A DNA stretch of 64,000 nucleotides. It comes from Marinovum sp034669705 (GTDB lineage Bacteria; Pseudomonadota; Alphaproteobacteria; Rhodobacterales; Rhodobacteraceae). The stretch covers positions 121,763 through 185,762 of the forward strand of contig NZ_JAXMOR010000006.1 of the NCBI RefSeq assembly GCF_034669705.1, in the 5' to 3' direction. Numbering within the stretch: the first letter of the stretch is position 1; every line of letters begins with the position of its first letter. Shown one piece after another: positions 1 through 8,118 of the stretch. Below the pieces are notes generated by a model that did no database searches, was not told the DNA's origin, and was given only the letters and a program-made list of their open reading frames with translations. A program made the translations under genes and the position numbers.

Positions 1-1
1 C

Positions 2-454
2 CCGAGCCATGTCTACGCCGACCTGCGGCGGATCAACCCGGTGATTGCTGGCGAGGATGCGGGGTTCGTGCTGTTCGACCATCCCGGTGGGGTACGCGCC
101 CTCTTCGACGGCAACCGCCATCTCGACCACGCCGCCGACAACCAGCGCCGCACCATGGGCGAGGCGCTGTTTGAGGGTACCGAGGGCGCGCTCAGCATCG
201 AAGGCGATGGCGCGGTGCGCCTGCGCCGCCATGGCGAGACCGCCGAAGAAGTGTTGCTGCCGCCCGACGCTCATGACGGTTTCGGCGGCGATTGCGTCCA
301 TGCCTTGCAGAGCCACGTGGTTTCCGGTCTTCTGGGGGACCAGCCGTTGGAGAACACGGCGCGCGACTATTTGACGGTGATCGAGATCGAACAGGCCATC
401 TATGCCTCTGCCGCCGAGGGGCGCAAACTCTCGCTGACCGGGGCGGCCGGGTGA
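2..454 (+). CDS. Gfo/Idh/MocA-family oxidoreductase, C-terminal part (5' truncated)
   Basis: The reading frame is open from the window edge and ends at TGA 452-454, so only the last ~150 residues are present and the NAD(P)-binding Rossmann half is missing. What remains resembles the C-terminal beta-sheet domain of this family: alternating strands, a stretch GTEGALSIEGDGAVRLRR like the usual 'G..G.l.l.gd..v' segment, and a closing helix with DYLTVIEIEQAIYASAAEGR, the typical 'a...v..i.eAiy.Sa..g..v.l' ending. Such enzymes oxidise or reduce sugars and cyclitols with NAD(P). The stop overlaps the GTG start of the following GntR regulator, suggesting co-transcription. The family call is fairly secure; the substrate is unknown. 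Confidence 0.75.
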   Translation, partial: PSHVYADLRRINPVIAGEDAGFVLFDHPGGVRALFDGNRHLDHAADNQRRTMGEALFEGTEGALSIEGDGAVRLRRHGETAEEVLLPPDAHDGFGGDCVHALQSHVVSGLLGDQPLENTARDYLTVIEIEQAIYASAAEGRKLSLTGAAG

Positions 455-1128
455 GCGACAAGGCGCAAAAGCCCGCCTCCAACGCGCAGCGCGCGGTGCG
501 GCAACTGCGCGAGATGGTGTTCTCGGGCGAGCTGGCGGCGGGATCGGACCACCTCGAGACCGAGCTGGCCGAGCGGCTGGGCATGTCGCGCACCCCGGTG
601 CGCGAGGCGGCGCTGCTGCTGGAAAGTCAGGGGCTGGTCGAGATGCGGCCGCGCAAGGGCGTGCGCATCTTGCCGGTCTCGGCCTCCGACATGCGCGAGA
701 TCTATGACGTGCTCACCGAGCTCGAGAGCCTCGCGGCCGAGCGCGCCGCAGAGGCCGGCTATTCTGAACCTGAACTCGCCGCGCTGGCCGGGGCGATCGC
801 CGACATGGACCGGGCCCTTGCGGCCGAGGATCTCGAGGCCTGGGCCGAGGCCGACGACCGGTTTCACGCCGAGCTGGTGCGGCTCGGGGGCAATTCCCGG
901 GTGCGGATGATCGTCGCAATGATGAGCGACCAGGTGCGCCGCGCCAAGGCCTCGACGCTGTTTGTCCGGCCGCTGCCGGTGCAATCCAACGAAGACCACC
1001 GCGAGGTCTTTGCCGCCATCCTTGCCGGCGATCCCGCCCGTGCCCGCCGGGTGCACCGCGACCACCGCCGACAGGCCCGCGACGTGCTGACCGGCATTCT
1101 CGAGCGGATGCGCCTGCGCAACCTTTGA
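451..1128 (+). CDS. GntR-family transcriptional regulator, FCD (FadR-type) domain
   Basis: A protein of 225 residues starting at GTG 451, which overlaps the upstream stop as GTGA. Residues ~12-75 form the GntR winged helix (ELAERLGMSRTPVREAALLL, then RKGVRILPVS as the wing). Residues ~85-215 form the helical FCD ligand domain, with likely metal ligands in DDRFHAEL, EDHREVF and RVHRDH. It is translationally coupled to the oxidoreductase and probably senses a metabolite of that pathway. It is one candidate for binding the TWGTACRTAYM-type sites found at 1247, 5674 and 12749, because FCD regulators usually recognise short AT-rich TNGT...ACNA-like palindromes. That assignment is inference. Confidence 0.88.
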   Translation: MSDKAQKPASNAQRAVRQLREMVFSGELAAGSDHLETELAERLGMSRTPVREAALLLESQGLVEMRPRKGVRILPVSASDMREIYDVLTELESLAAERAAEAGYSEPELAALAGAIADMDRALAAEDLEAWAEADDRFHAELVRLGGNSRVRMIVAMMSDQVRRAKASTLFVRPLPVQSNEDHREVFAAILAGDPARARRVHRDHRRQARDVLTGILERMRLRNL

Positions 1129-1246
1129 TCCCGGTGCCACGGCGCTTTGCGCTGCCGGCCCCCCCTCTTGCCATGTTTTCGTCTTCACCCCGCCGGTCGT
1201 TGCCCGAGCGGGGCGAAATATTTTCCATAGCCAAGCGCGTTCCAAT

Positions 1247-1270
1247 TTAGTACGTATCAATTTGTACTAA
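1247..1270 (+). promoter_or_regulatory. Candidate operator/promoter region upstream of the MFS operon (site 1)
   Basis: TTAGTAC (1247-1253) and GTACTAA (1264-1270) form a perfect 7-bp inverted repeat. The first 18 bases, TTAGTACGTATCAATTTG, match 14 of 18 positions of a site before the epimerase operon (5674-5691, minus strand) and 12 of 18 before the ABC operon (12749-12766). It is an AT-rich island in GC-rich DNA, directly before the MFS gene. I see no convincing -35/-10 pair here. Confidence 0.6.
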
Positions 1271-1291
1271 CCAATCGCGAGTCACAGTCCC

Positions 1292-2479
1292 TTGGCGATC
1301 GATCCAACCCTTCAGCACGCGCCGGCCGCCCGTGGTTATGTGCTGCGCCATGCGCTGGCCCAGCTGCTGCTCTGGTCGGGGTTCTATTACCTTCTGCCGG
1401 CGGTACTGCCGCATATGCTGGCCGAGACCGGCTGGTCCGACGTGCAGCTCTCTGCCGCGATGAGCGCCGGGTTCCTGATCTGGGCGCTGCTCTGCCCGCT
1501 GGCGGGCAGCGTGATCGACCGGGGCTGGGGGCCGCGCGCCATGCGGCTGGCGGGGCTGGCGGGAGCGGGGCTGTTGCTGGTGGCCGCCACCGGGCAGAGC
1601 CTCTGGCTGGTGGGCGCGGCGCTGGTGCTTCTCGGAGCGCCGATGGCGATGACCCTCTATGATCCCTGTTTCAGCCTGATGATCCGCCGCTTCGGCCCGG
1701 CCGCGCGCCGGCCGATCACCACCGTGACGCTGATCGCCGGGCTCGCCACGCTTTTGACTTTTCCGCTGGTCGCCGGGCTGTCTGCCGCCGGGCTAGGCTG
1801 GCGCGGCATCTTCGCGGCCTTCGCCGGGCTGGCGCTGGTGGCGGTGCTGCTGCTGCCCTCAGAGCCCGCCGGAGGCGCCGTGGCGCCGGCCTCAGTCGCG
1901 CCGGAGGGGCCGGCGCCGGGTGCTCGCACGCTTGTCTTCGGGCTGGCTTTCGCGCTGCTGATCTTCGGCCATGCGGCGCTGTTGTTTCAGCTGCCGGCAC
2001 AGCTGGCCAGCACCCGCGGGCTCGACAATGCGCTGCTGCTGCCGATGGTGCTCGGCCCGGCCCAGATCGCCGGCCGGCTGCTCTGGGAGCGGCTGCAACG
2101 TGGCTTCGGTCTCGAACGGGCGGCGCTGGGGCTGTTTACCGTGATGCTGCTGCCGCCGCTGCTGCTGCTCGATCCCGGTGCCGGCCTCTGGCTGGTGCTG
2201 CTGGCGCTGCTGGTGCAGGGCGGCTGCTACGGGGTGCACACCATCCTGCGGCCGCTGCTGGCGGCGCATTGGTTGCCGCGGGCAGGCTTTGCGCGCCGGC
2301 TGGGCAGCATCGCGATGATCGGCCTGCTGCTGATGGCACTGGCGCCGGCGGCGGCGGCCTGGGTGACTGCGGCGCTGGGCCTGCCGGGCCTGCTGGCGCT
2401 GGTCTTCCTCGCCGATCTCGTCGGTCTGGCGCTCTTGGCCGGGCTGGTGATGCGCGCGCGACAGGAGGGCTGGGCATGA
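1292..2479 (+). CDS. MFS transporter
   Basis: A hydrophobic protein of 395 residues with about 12 predicted membrane segments and the MFS-like signature around GSVIDRGWGPRAM (loop 2-3). An Ala/Pro-rich cytoplasmic loop (~residues 190-212) separates the two six-helix halves. It is a proton- or solute-coupled secondary transporter of the inner membrane. The only start upstream of the first helix in this frame is TTG 1292, with a poor ribosome-binding site, so the true start is uncertain. It is the first gene of an operon with the thiolase-like protein (ATGA overlap), DUF35 protein and acyl-CoA synthetase, so a carboxylic acid activated by that synthetase is a reasonable substrate guess. The candidate operator lies 20-45 bp upstream. 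Confidence 0.82.
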   Translation: MAIDPTLQHAPAARGYVLRHALAQLLLWSGFYYLLPAVLPHMLAETGWSDVQLSAAMSAGFLIWALLCPLAGSVIDRGWGPRAMRLAGLAGAGLLLVAATGQSLWLVGAALVLLGAPMAMTLYDPCFSLMIRRFGPAARRPITTVTLIAGLATLLTFPLVAGLSAAGLGWRGIFAAFAGLALVAVLLLPSEPAGGAVAPASVAPEGPAPGARTLVFGLAFALLIFGHAALLFQLPAQLASTRGLDNALLLPMVLGPAQIAGRLLWERLQRGFGLERAALGLFTVMLLPPLLLLDPGAGLWLVLLALLVQGGCYGVHTILRPLLAAHWLPRAGFARRLGSIAMIGLLLMALAPAAAAWVTAALGLPGLLALVFLADLVGLALLAGLVMRARQEGWA

Positions 2480-3636
2480 GTGATGTGCGGATCGCCGGCG
2501 GCGCGATGACGCCGTTCAACCGCCGCAAGGATGCAAGCTCCTGGCGTGACTGGTGCCTTTCGGCCTTCACCGATGCGCTCGCCGATGCGGCGCTGATGGC
2601 CGGCGATATCGACGCGCTGATGGTGGCGAGCGAGAGCGATTTCTTCTCGCTGCAGCTCAACCCCGCGGCGCTGATCGCCGACGAGCTGGGCCTTCGCCGC
2701 ATCCGGGTGCAGCGGGTCGAGGGCGGCGGCGCCACAGGCCACCTCGCGGTTCAGGCCGGCGCGGCGCTGGTGTCCTCGGGCCAGGCGCGGCGGGTGGCGG
2801 TGCTGGGCGTCGAGGCCTCGGCCTCGCATCTCGATGGCGCCAGTGTCGGCGGGCTCTACAGCCTGTCGTACGATGCCTGGTCAGAGGGCGAGAGCGGCAT
2901 CGGGTCGGCCTCGATCTACGCGCTCTCGGCGCTGGCCTTCATGGCCGAGACCGGTGCCACGTCCGAGGATTTTGCCCGCATCGCTGCCCGAAACCGCCAG
3001 AATGCGCGGCACAACCGGTTTGCCCATCTGCCGCTCGACGTGACCGAGGCGGATGTGCTGGCCTCGGCCCCGGTCTCCACCCCCTATCGCCGGCTCGACT
3101 GTTCGCCGCTGAGCGATGGCGCGGCCTGCGTGATCCTTGCCGCCTCGCAAGACCTGCCGGAGGGGCCGGGGCGGGCGCGGCTGGCCGGGATGGGCGTCGC
3201 CAATGACCGGGTGCGGCTGGGCGACCGGGCGCATCCCGGGTGCTTCACCGCCAAGGGCGTCGCCCTGCGTGCGGCGCTGGCGCAGGCCGGCTGCGCGGTG
3301 GACCAGATCGGGCTGGCCGAGGTCTATGACAGCTTCTCCGGCGCGCAACTGCAGGCGCTGCAGGCGCTGGGGCTGACGGCGGATCCGCTGGCGGCTGAAC
3401 GTGACGGGCAGTTCACCGTCGAGGGGGCGTTGCCGGTCAACCTTTCCGGCGGGCTCTTGGGGCAGGGGGCGCCGGTGGGTGCCACCGGCGTGGCGCAGGT
3501 GCTGGCGGCGGCGCAACAACTTGAGGGCCGCTATCCCGGTCTGCGCCCGGCGCGCGCGCCGCGCTTTGCCCTGGTGGACACCCATGGCGGCATTGCCACG
3601 CTCTGCGCCGTCTCGATTGTGGAGGCGCCGCGATGA
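2476..3636 (+). CDS. Thiolase-superfamily protein lacking catalytic Cys and His (SCP2/Ltp-like)
   Basis: A protein of 386 residues with a full thiolase fold; its start overlaps the MFS stop as ATGA. Where thiolases read GGCASG this protein reads EGGGATG, so the nucleophilic Cys is Gly85. Where they read GHPxGATG it reads GQGAPVGATG, so the catalytic His is Ala332. The second Cys, near the C-terminus in GGIATLCAV, is kept, and VYDSFS with Tyr284 is present. The next gene encodes a DUF35 protein that overlaps it. Thiolase-like/DUF35 pairs without thiolase residues are known as lipid-transfer-protein aldolases (Ltp2-ChsH2 in steroid side-chain degradation). I infer a CoA-ester retro-aldolase or a similar non-thiolase role rather than Claisen cleavage. 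Confidence 0.82.
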   Translation: MSDVRIAGGAMTPFNRRKDASSWRDWCLSAFTDALADAALMAGDIDALMVASESDFFSLQLNPAALIADELGLRRIRVQRVEGGGATGHLAVQAGAALVSSGQARRVAVLGVEASASHLDGASVGGLYSLSYDAWSEGESGIGSASIYALSALAFMAETGATSEDFARIAARNRQNARHNRFAHLPLDVTEADVLASAPVSTPYRRLDCSPLSDGAACVILAASQDLPEGPGRARLAGMGVANDRVRLGDRAHPGCFTAKGVALRAALAQAGCAVDQIGLAEVYDSFSGAQLQALQALGLTADPLAAERDGQFTVEGALPVNLSGGLLGQGAPVGATGVAQVLAAAQQLEGRYPGLRPARAPRFALVDTHGGIATLCAVSIVEAPR

Positions 3637-4007
3637 AACGCCCGCTGCAGCTCGACTACAACATCCCCCGAGGCCGCCTTGCGCCGCATTTCGAGGCACT
3701 GGCCCAAGGCCGCGCGCTGGCCCTGCGCTGCAGCTGCGGCCATGTCGCCTTTCCGCCGGCACTGACCTGCGCGGCGTGTGGCGCACACGACGGGGACTGG
3801 GTCGCGCTCAGCGGCCAGGCCCGCATTGAGCACCGCACAGACACGCCCGGGGCGGCCTGGGCGCTGGCCCGGTTCGCCGGCGCCGATACCGCCGTGATGC
3901 TGCGCATCGCAACCCCCGAACTGACAACCCGACGCGGCCACCTGGTGCCGCCCGAACATCACGCCGGCCTGTGGCTGGCGCTGGAGGAGACCGACGATGA
4001 TGACTGA
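3633..4007 (+). CDS. DUF35 Zn-ribbon/OB-fold protein, partner of the thiolase-like protein
   Basis: A small protein of 124 residues that overlaps the thiolase-like gene by 4 bp. The N-terminal part has a helix followed by a rubredoxin-like zinc ribbon with Cys33-x-Cys35 and Cys46-x-x-Cys49 (LRCSCGHVAFPPALTCAACG). The rest fits the OB fold of the ChsH2/DUF35 C-terminal domain. The end is an acidic EETDDDD tail that overlaps the start of the synthetase gene. In known systems such proteins form a complex with an adjacent thiolase-like subunit and are needed for its activity. One ribbon pair is CxC instead of the common CxxC. The family call is good; the partner is inferred from the overlap. Confidence 0.8.
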   Translation: MKRPLQLDYNIPRGRLAPHFEALAQGRALALRCSCGHVAFPPALTCAACGAHDGDWVALSGQARIEHRTDTPGAAWALARFAGADTAVMLRIATPELTTRRGHLVPPEHHAGLWLALEETDDDD

Positions 4008-5673
4008 CGTGTTCGCTGACTGGAGTGACGGGCAACTGGCCGAAATCGGCCTCAAACGCGGCGCCGAGGGGGTCGAGATCGACATCTCTCCCGACGCCAA
4101 TATCCATGCCATGACCGTCGGCCGGCAACTGGAGCAGGGCCGCGCCGAAGCGCCGGCGATGGTTTTCGAGCGCGAGGATGGCACGCTCGAACGCTGGAGC
4201 TTCGGCGAGATCGACCGGGCAGCCACGGCGCTGGCGGCGCATCTGCGCGACCTCGGCTACCGGCGCGGCGATCCGATCGCGCTGCATACCGGGATGCGGC
4301 CGGAAACCGCGATCGGCCATATGGCGGTCTGCAAGCTGGGCGGCGTGGCGGTCACCCTGTCGCAGCTCTATGGTCCCGACGCGCTGGCCCATGCGCTCAA
4401 CCATTGCGGCGCCCGGTGCCTGCTGACCACCGAGGCCGGCTGGGCGCCCCTGCGCGGCGAGGCGGCACAGCTCTTCCCGGCACTTTCCCACGTCCTGGTG
4501 GCCGAGACCGCCGGCCCGGAGCAGGAGCTGCGCGACGTGCTCTCCGGCCCGGTGCCGGAGGATTTCGCGCCGGAATATACCGGTGCCGATGACGAGGCGC
4601 TGCTGATGTACACCTCGGGTTCGACCGGCATGCCCAAGGGCATCAGGCACGGCCACCGGGTGCTGGCCTCCTACGTGCCGTCGATCAGCCTGTTCTTCAA
4701 CCTGACGATGGCGGACGAAGACGCGGTCTTCTGGTCGCCCTCGGATTGGGCCTGGGTCGGCGGGCTGCTCGACATGCTGTTCCCGGCCTGGCTGGCGGGG
4801 CGGCCGGTGGTCACCTCCGAGGCGCGGTTCAAGGCCGACTGGGCCTATGACTTCATGGCCCGCCACAAGGTCACCCATACCTTCCTCGCGCCCACCGCGA
4901 TCAAGCGGCTGGCGCAGACGCCCCACCCGCGCGACGACCATGACCTGGCACTGCGGGTGATCTGCACGGGTGGCGAGGCGCTGGCGGCCGATACCCTGGC
5001 CTGGGCCGAGGAGCGGCTCGGCGTGACCTGCAACGAGTTCTACGGCATGACCGAGGTCAACCACCTGATCGGCAATTGCGCTGCACTCTACCCGCGCAAG
5101 CCCGGTTCGATGGGCGTGGCCTATCCCGGGCACAAGGTCTGCCTGGTCGATGCCGAGGGCCGCGAGGTGGCCGATGGCGAGCCCGGCGAGATCGTCACCC
5201 CGGCAACCGCACCGACCCGCTACCTCGGCTATCTCGACAATGCCGAGAAGGAAAAGGAGCTGCGGCTGGGACAATGGATGCGCACCCATGACCTCGCGGT
5301 GCGCGATGCGGACGGGTATTTCTGGTACAAGGGCCGGTCAGACGACCTGATCAAATCCTCGGGCTTCCGCATTGGCCCGGCGGAAATCGAGGAATGCCTG
5401 CTGGCGCATCCGGCAGTGGCCGAGGCGGCGGTGATCGGCAAGCCCGACCCCGAGCGCGGCCAGATCGTCAAGGCCTTTGTCCGGCCGGCAAAATCGGCGC
5501 AGCCCGGCGCGGCGCTGGCCGATGAGCTGAGGACCCACGTCCGCGAACGGCTCGCCGCCTACAAGGCCCCGCGCGAGATCGATTTCGTCGAGGGTTTCGA
5601 GATGACCTCGTCGGGCAAGATCAACCGAAAAGCGCTTCGGGCGCAGGAAATGGCGAATTCAGATTTGACATAA
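3997..5673 (+). CDS. AMP-dependent acyl-CoA synthetase (acetyl-CoA synthetase-like)
   Basis: A protein of 558 residues of the ANL superfamily. The ATP/AMP P-loop is at about residues 205-214 (YTSGSTGMPKG), the adenine/acyl region contains NEFYGMTEVN, the hinge region reads GRSDDLIKSSGFRIGPAEIE, and the conserved C-terminal lysine sits in SSGKINRK. It activates a carboxylate to its CoA ester via an acyl-AMP intermediate in the cytosol. The start ATG 3997 (alternative ATG 4000) overlaps the DUF35 gene. As the last gene of the MFS/thiolase-like/DUF35 operon it probably supplies the CoA ester used by the thiolase-like/DUF35 pair. Substrate size is not evident from the sequence. Confidence 0.88.
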   Translation: MMTDVFADWSDGQLAEIGLKRGAEGVEIDISPDANIHAMTVGRQLEQGRAEAPAMVFEREDGTLERWSFGEIDRAATALAAHLRDLGYRRGDPIALHTGMRPETAIGHMAVCKLGGVAVTLSQLYGPDALAHALNHCGARCLLTTEAGWAPLRGEAAQLFPALSHVLVAETAGPEQELRDVLSGPVPEDFAPEYTGADDEALLMYTSGSTGMPKGIRHGHRVLASYVPSISLFFNLTMADEDAVFWSPSDWAWVGGLLDMLFPAWLAGRPVVTSEARFKADWAYDFMARHKVTHTFLAPTAIKRLAQTPHPRDDHDLALRVICTGGEALAADTLAWAEERLGVTCNEFYGMTEVNHLIGNCAALYPRKPGSMGVAYPGHKVCLVDAEGREVADGEPGEIVTPATAPTRYLGYLDNAEKEKELRLGQWMRTHDLAVRDADGYFWYKGRSDDLIKSSGFRIGPAEIEECLLAHPAVAEAAVIGKPDPERGQIVKAFVRPAKSAQPGAALADELRTHVRERLAAYKAPREIDFVEGFEMTSSGKINRKALRAQEMANSDLT

Positions 5674-5694
5674 CAAATCTGTATGTACTAATAT
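5661..5694 (+). promoter_or_regulatory. Sigma-70-like promoter with embedded operator (site 2), epimerase operon
   Basis: TTGACA (5665-5670) and TAATAT (5689-5694) are separated by 18 bp, the best housekeeping promoter in the window. AGATTTG (5661-5667) and CAAATCT (5674-5680) form a perfect inverted repeat over the -35 element. The minus-strand sequence of 5674-5691, TTAGTACATACAGATTTG, is the recurring operator motif and fills the spacer, so repressor binding would block RNA polymerase. The predicted transcript start (~5701) leaves a short leader with a GGGAGG ribosome-binding site before ATG 5716. Confidence 0.72.
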
Positions 5695-5715
5695 GTACGC
5701 AACAGGGAGGACGCG

Positions 5716-6561
5716 ATGACATTCGGAATTCATGCCGGTCTGTGGATGGACCGCTGGACGCAGGATCCGGCGCCGCTGTTCGACCGGGCGGCGCGCATCG
5801 GCTTTGACGCGGTGGAGCTGTCGCTCCTCGGCATCGGGCCAGAGCAGGCCGCCCGCCTGCGCCGGGCCGCCACCGAGGCCGGCGTGCTGCTGAGCTGTTC
5901 CACCGGGCTCGGGCCCGAGGCCGATCCGGCCTCTGCCGACCCGGCGGTGCGTGGCCATGCCCGCGAGACGCTGGCGCGTGCGATCGAAACGGTCGCCGCG
6001 CTGGGCTCCTCCCGTCTCGCGGGCGTGGTCGCCGCACCCTGGGGGCAGTTCGATCCCGAGAACAAGCCCGACCGCGCCAAGCGCTCGGCCGAGACGCTGG
6101 GGCAGATGCAGGACCAGCTGGCCAGCCACGGGGTGACGCTGGGGATCGAGGCGCTGAACCGCTTCGAGAGCGATCTGACCAGCACCGCTGCCGAGGCCAG
6201 CGCCATCGCCCGCGCCTCTGGCGCGGCGAATGTCGGCGTGCTGCTCGACAGTTTCCACATGAACATCGAGGAAAAGGATCCACCCGCCGCCCTGCGCGCC
6301 GCCGGTGACACCCTGGTGCACTACCATGTGTCTGACAATGACCGCGGCGTTCCCGGCAGCGGCCGCTACGACTTTGCCGCCGATGCCAGGGCGCTGGTCG
6401 AGATCGGCTACCAGGGCTGGATCGTGGCCGAGATGTTCGTTCGCGCCGGCCAGCCGACCAGTGCCGATCTCAACATCTGGCGTGATATCGAGCCCGATGT
6501 CGACGCCGCTGCCGCCCAGGCGCTTGCCCATATGAAGGAGATCTTTGCCAATGTCGGCTGA
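5716..6561 (+). CDS. Ketose 3-epimerase-like TIM-barrel protein (D-tagatose 3-epimerase family)
   Basis: A protein of 281 residues of the xylose-isomerase-like/AP-endonuclease-2 TIM-barrel superfamily. All four metal ligands of the D-tagatose 3-epimerase family are visible with family-like spacing: Glu145 (GIEALNRFE), Asp178 (VLLDSFHMN), His204 (HYHVSDNDRG) and Glu239 (IVAEMF). This supports an active cytosolic epimerase or isomerase acting on a free or phosphorylated ketose. ATG 5716 follows GGGAGG. It is the first gene of a tightly packed operon with DhaL, DhaK, a LacD-like aldolase and an aldehyde dehydrogenase, and it overlaps dhaL. An erythrulose-phosphate isomerase role, as in tetritol pathways, is an alternative. 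Confidence 0.85.
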   Translation: MTFGIHAGLWMDRWTQDPAPLFDRAARIGFDAVELSLLGIGPEQAARLRRAATEAGVLLSCSTGLGPEADPASADPAVRGHARETLARAIETVAALGSSRLAGVVAAPWGQFDPENKPDRAKRSAETLGQMQDQLASHGVTLGIEALNRFESDLTSTAAEASAIARASGAANVGVLLDSFHMNIEEKDPPAALRAAGDTLVHYHVSDNDRGVPGSGRYDFAADARALVEIGYQGWIVAEMFVRAGQPTSADLNIWRDIEPDVDAAAAQALAHMKEIFANVG

Positions 6562-7096
6562 GCAATATTTCACTGCCCTGCATGCCATGGCCGAGGCCGA
6601 GATGGCGCGTCTCAACGCCCTCGACGCGGCGCTTGGCGATGGCGATCACGGCACCACCCTGCTGCGCGGGCTGACCCGGGCCAAGGGCGCCGAGGATGGC
6701 GCCCGGGCCAAGGCCTTCATGCGCGCCTCCGGCGGTGCCTCGGGCACGCTCTTTGGTCTGGTGCTGCACGAGATCGAGCAGCATCTCGAGGCCGGCGCGC
6801 CGCTGGCCGAGGGGCTGGCGCGGGCCGAGGCGCGGATCTGCGACCTCGGGCAGGTGAAGCCCGGCGACAAGAGCATGGTGGACGCGCTTTCCCCGGCCGT
6901 GGCCGCGCTGCAGTCCGGCGATCTGCCGGCGGCGGTGGCGGCGGCGGAACAGGGCCGCGATGCCACCGTCGAGATGACCGCGCGCCGTGGCCGGGCGCAA
7001 TATGTCGAGGCCGGCGGCAAGGGGCATATCGATCCCGGCGCGGTCTCGCTGACGATGATGCTGGCGCTGCTGGCCGAAACCGAGGGTGCCGCATGA
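6551..7096 (+). CDS. dhaL: DhaL-type kinase subunit (ATP-binding DAK phosphatase domain)
   Basis: A protein of 181 residues matching the DAK nucleotide-binding domain. LDAALGDGDHGTTLLRG (~25-41) carries the Asp residues that bind Mg-ATP, SGGASGTLFG (~58-67) is the phosphate loop region, GDKSMVDAL contacts the nucleotide, and ARRGRAQYVEAGGKGHIDPG is the C-terminal signature. It would supply ATP or phosphate for the adjacent DhaK subunit. Start ATG 6551 overlaps the epimerase end; TTG 6545 is a weaker alternative. No PTS-type DhaM gene is in the window, and separate DhaK and DhaL can form ATP-dependent kinases, so I favour ATP use. Gene order L-K is reversed compared with enteric dhaKLM. Confidence 0.88.
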   Translation: MSAEQYFTALHAMAEAEMARLNALDAALGDGDHGTTLLRGLTRAKGAEDGARAKAFMRASGGASGTLFGLVLHEIEQHLEAGAPLAEGLARAEARICDLGQVKPGDKSMVDALSPAVAALQSGDLPAAVAAAEQGRDATVEMTARRGRAQYVEAGGKGHIDPGAVSLTMMLALLAETEGAA

Positions 7097-8118
7097 AGAA
7101 GCTGTTCAACTCCGCCGAGACCATGGTCGACGACATGATCGACGGCTACGTCAGCGCCTGTCCGCAGGTCACGCGTGGCACGCTCGATCCGCGGGTGGTG
7201 ATCCGCCGGCAGGGCGCCAAGAACCCCGACGAGAAGGTGACGCTGCTGATCGGCAATGGTGCCGGGCATGAGCCGATCGCCATGGGTTTCGTCGGCCGCG
7301 GTCTGCTCGATGCCAATGTGGTGGGCGATGTCTTTGCCGCGCCTTCGGCCGACCTGATCCTCGACGGCATCCGCGAGGTCACCGGTCAGGCCGGGTCGAT
7401 CCTGCTGATTTCGCAGCATTCCGGCGACGTGATCAACGGTCGCGCCGCGACCATGCTGGCCGAGGAAGAAGGGCTGAACGTCCGCCCTCTACTGATGTAC
7501 GACGATATTTCTGCCGCCCCACCAGAGCGTCGGCACGATCGGCGCGGCGCCCCTGGCACCATGTTCGTCTACAAGATCCTCGGCGCCGCCGCCGAAGAGG
7601 GGCTGGGCCAGGACGCGCTGATGCGGCTGGGCGAGGCGGTGCGCGACCGCACGGTGACGCTGGCCGCTGCCGTCTCTCCGGGCATCTCGCCGCTCTCCGG
7701 CCAGCCGATGTTTTCGCTGCCCGACGACGAGATCTTTCTCGGTATGGGCGTGCATGGCGAGCCGGGCGTCGGCCGGGTCAAGACCGGCCCGGTGCGCGAC
7801 CTGGTGGCCGAGATGGTGGAGCGTCTGCTCGCCGACCGGCCGATTGCCGAGGGGGGCCGCGCCGCCGTGATCATCAACGGCATGGGCGGCACCACCCAGA
7901 TGGAACTCTGGACCGTCTGGCGCGAGACCGAGGCCGAGCTCCGCCGCCGCGGGATTACGCCGCTGTCGCCGATGGTCGGCAGCTATGTCACCACGCAGGA
8001 GATGGGCGGGGTCTCGATCTCGCTGCTCGAACCGGACGACGAGATGCTGCGCCTGTGGTGCGCACCGCAGGACAGCCCGGCCTTTCCCCATATTCATTCC
8101 GAGGATGACCAGTCATGA
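7093..8118 (+). CDS. dhaK: DhaK-type ketose kinase subunit
   Basis: A protein of 341 residues of the DhaK family, overlapping dhaL by 4 bp. The substrate-binding His that forms a hemiaminal with the ketone is His221 in GMGVHGEPG. GNGAGHEPIAMGFVG matches the family GGGSGHEP loop, and RRGAPGTMFVYKILGAAAEEG matches the GRRGxAGT region. The segment usually written NYTGDxxNF reads QHSGDVINGRAA, so the active site is altered beside the substrate. This fits kinases for larger ketoses (erythrulose or pentulose) better than dihydroxyacetone itself. With the downstream aldolase it would make a ketose-1-phosphate for cleavage. The family is secure; the substrate is inferred. Confidence 0.87.
   Translation: MKKLFNSAETMVDDMIDGYVSACPQVTRGTLDPRVVIRRQGAKNPDEKVTLLIGNGAGHEPIAMGFVGRGLLDANVVGDVFAAPSADLILDGIREVTGQAGSILLISQHSGDVINGRAATMLAEEEGLNVRPLLMYDDISAAPPERRHDRRGAPGTMFVYKILGAAAEEGLGQDALMRLGEAVRDRTVTLAAAVSPGISPLSGQPMFSLPDDEIFLGMGVHGEPGVGRVKTGPVRDLVAEMVERLLADRPIAEGGRAAVIINGMGGTTQMELWTVWRETEAELRRRGITPLSPMVGSYVTTQEMGGVSISLLEPDDEMLRLWCAPQDSPAFPHIHSEDDQS

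Noticed and set aside
1138..1175. GC-rich stem after the first GntR gene as a terminator
   Set aside because: The stem (GGCGC...GCGC plus mismatches) is short and no T run follows; evidence is too weak for a feature.
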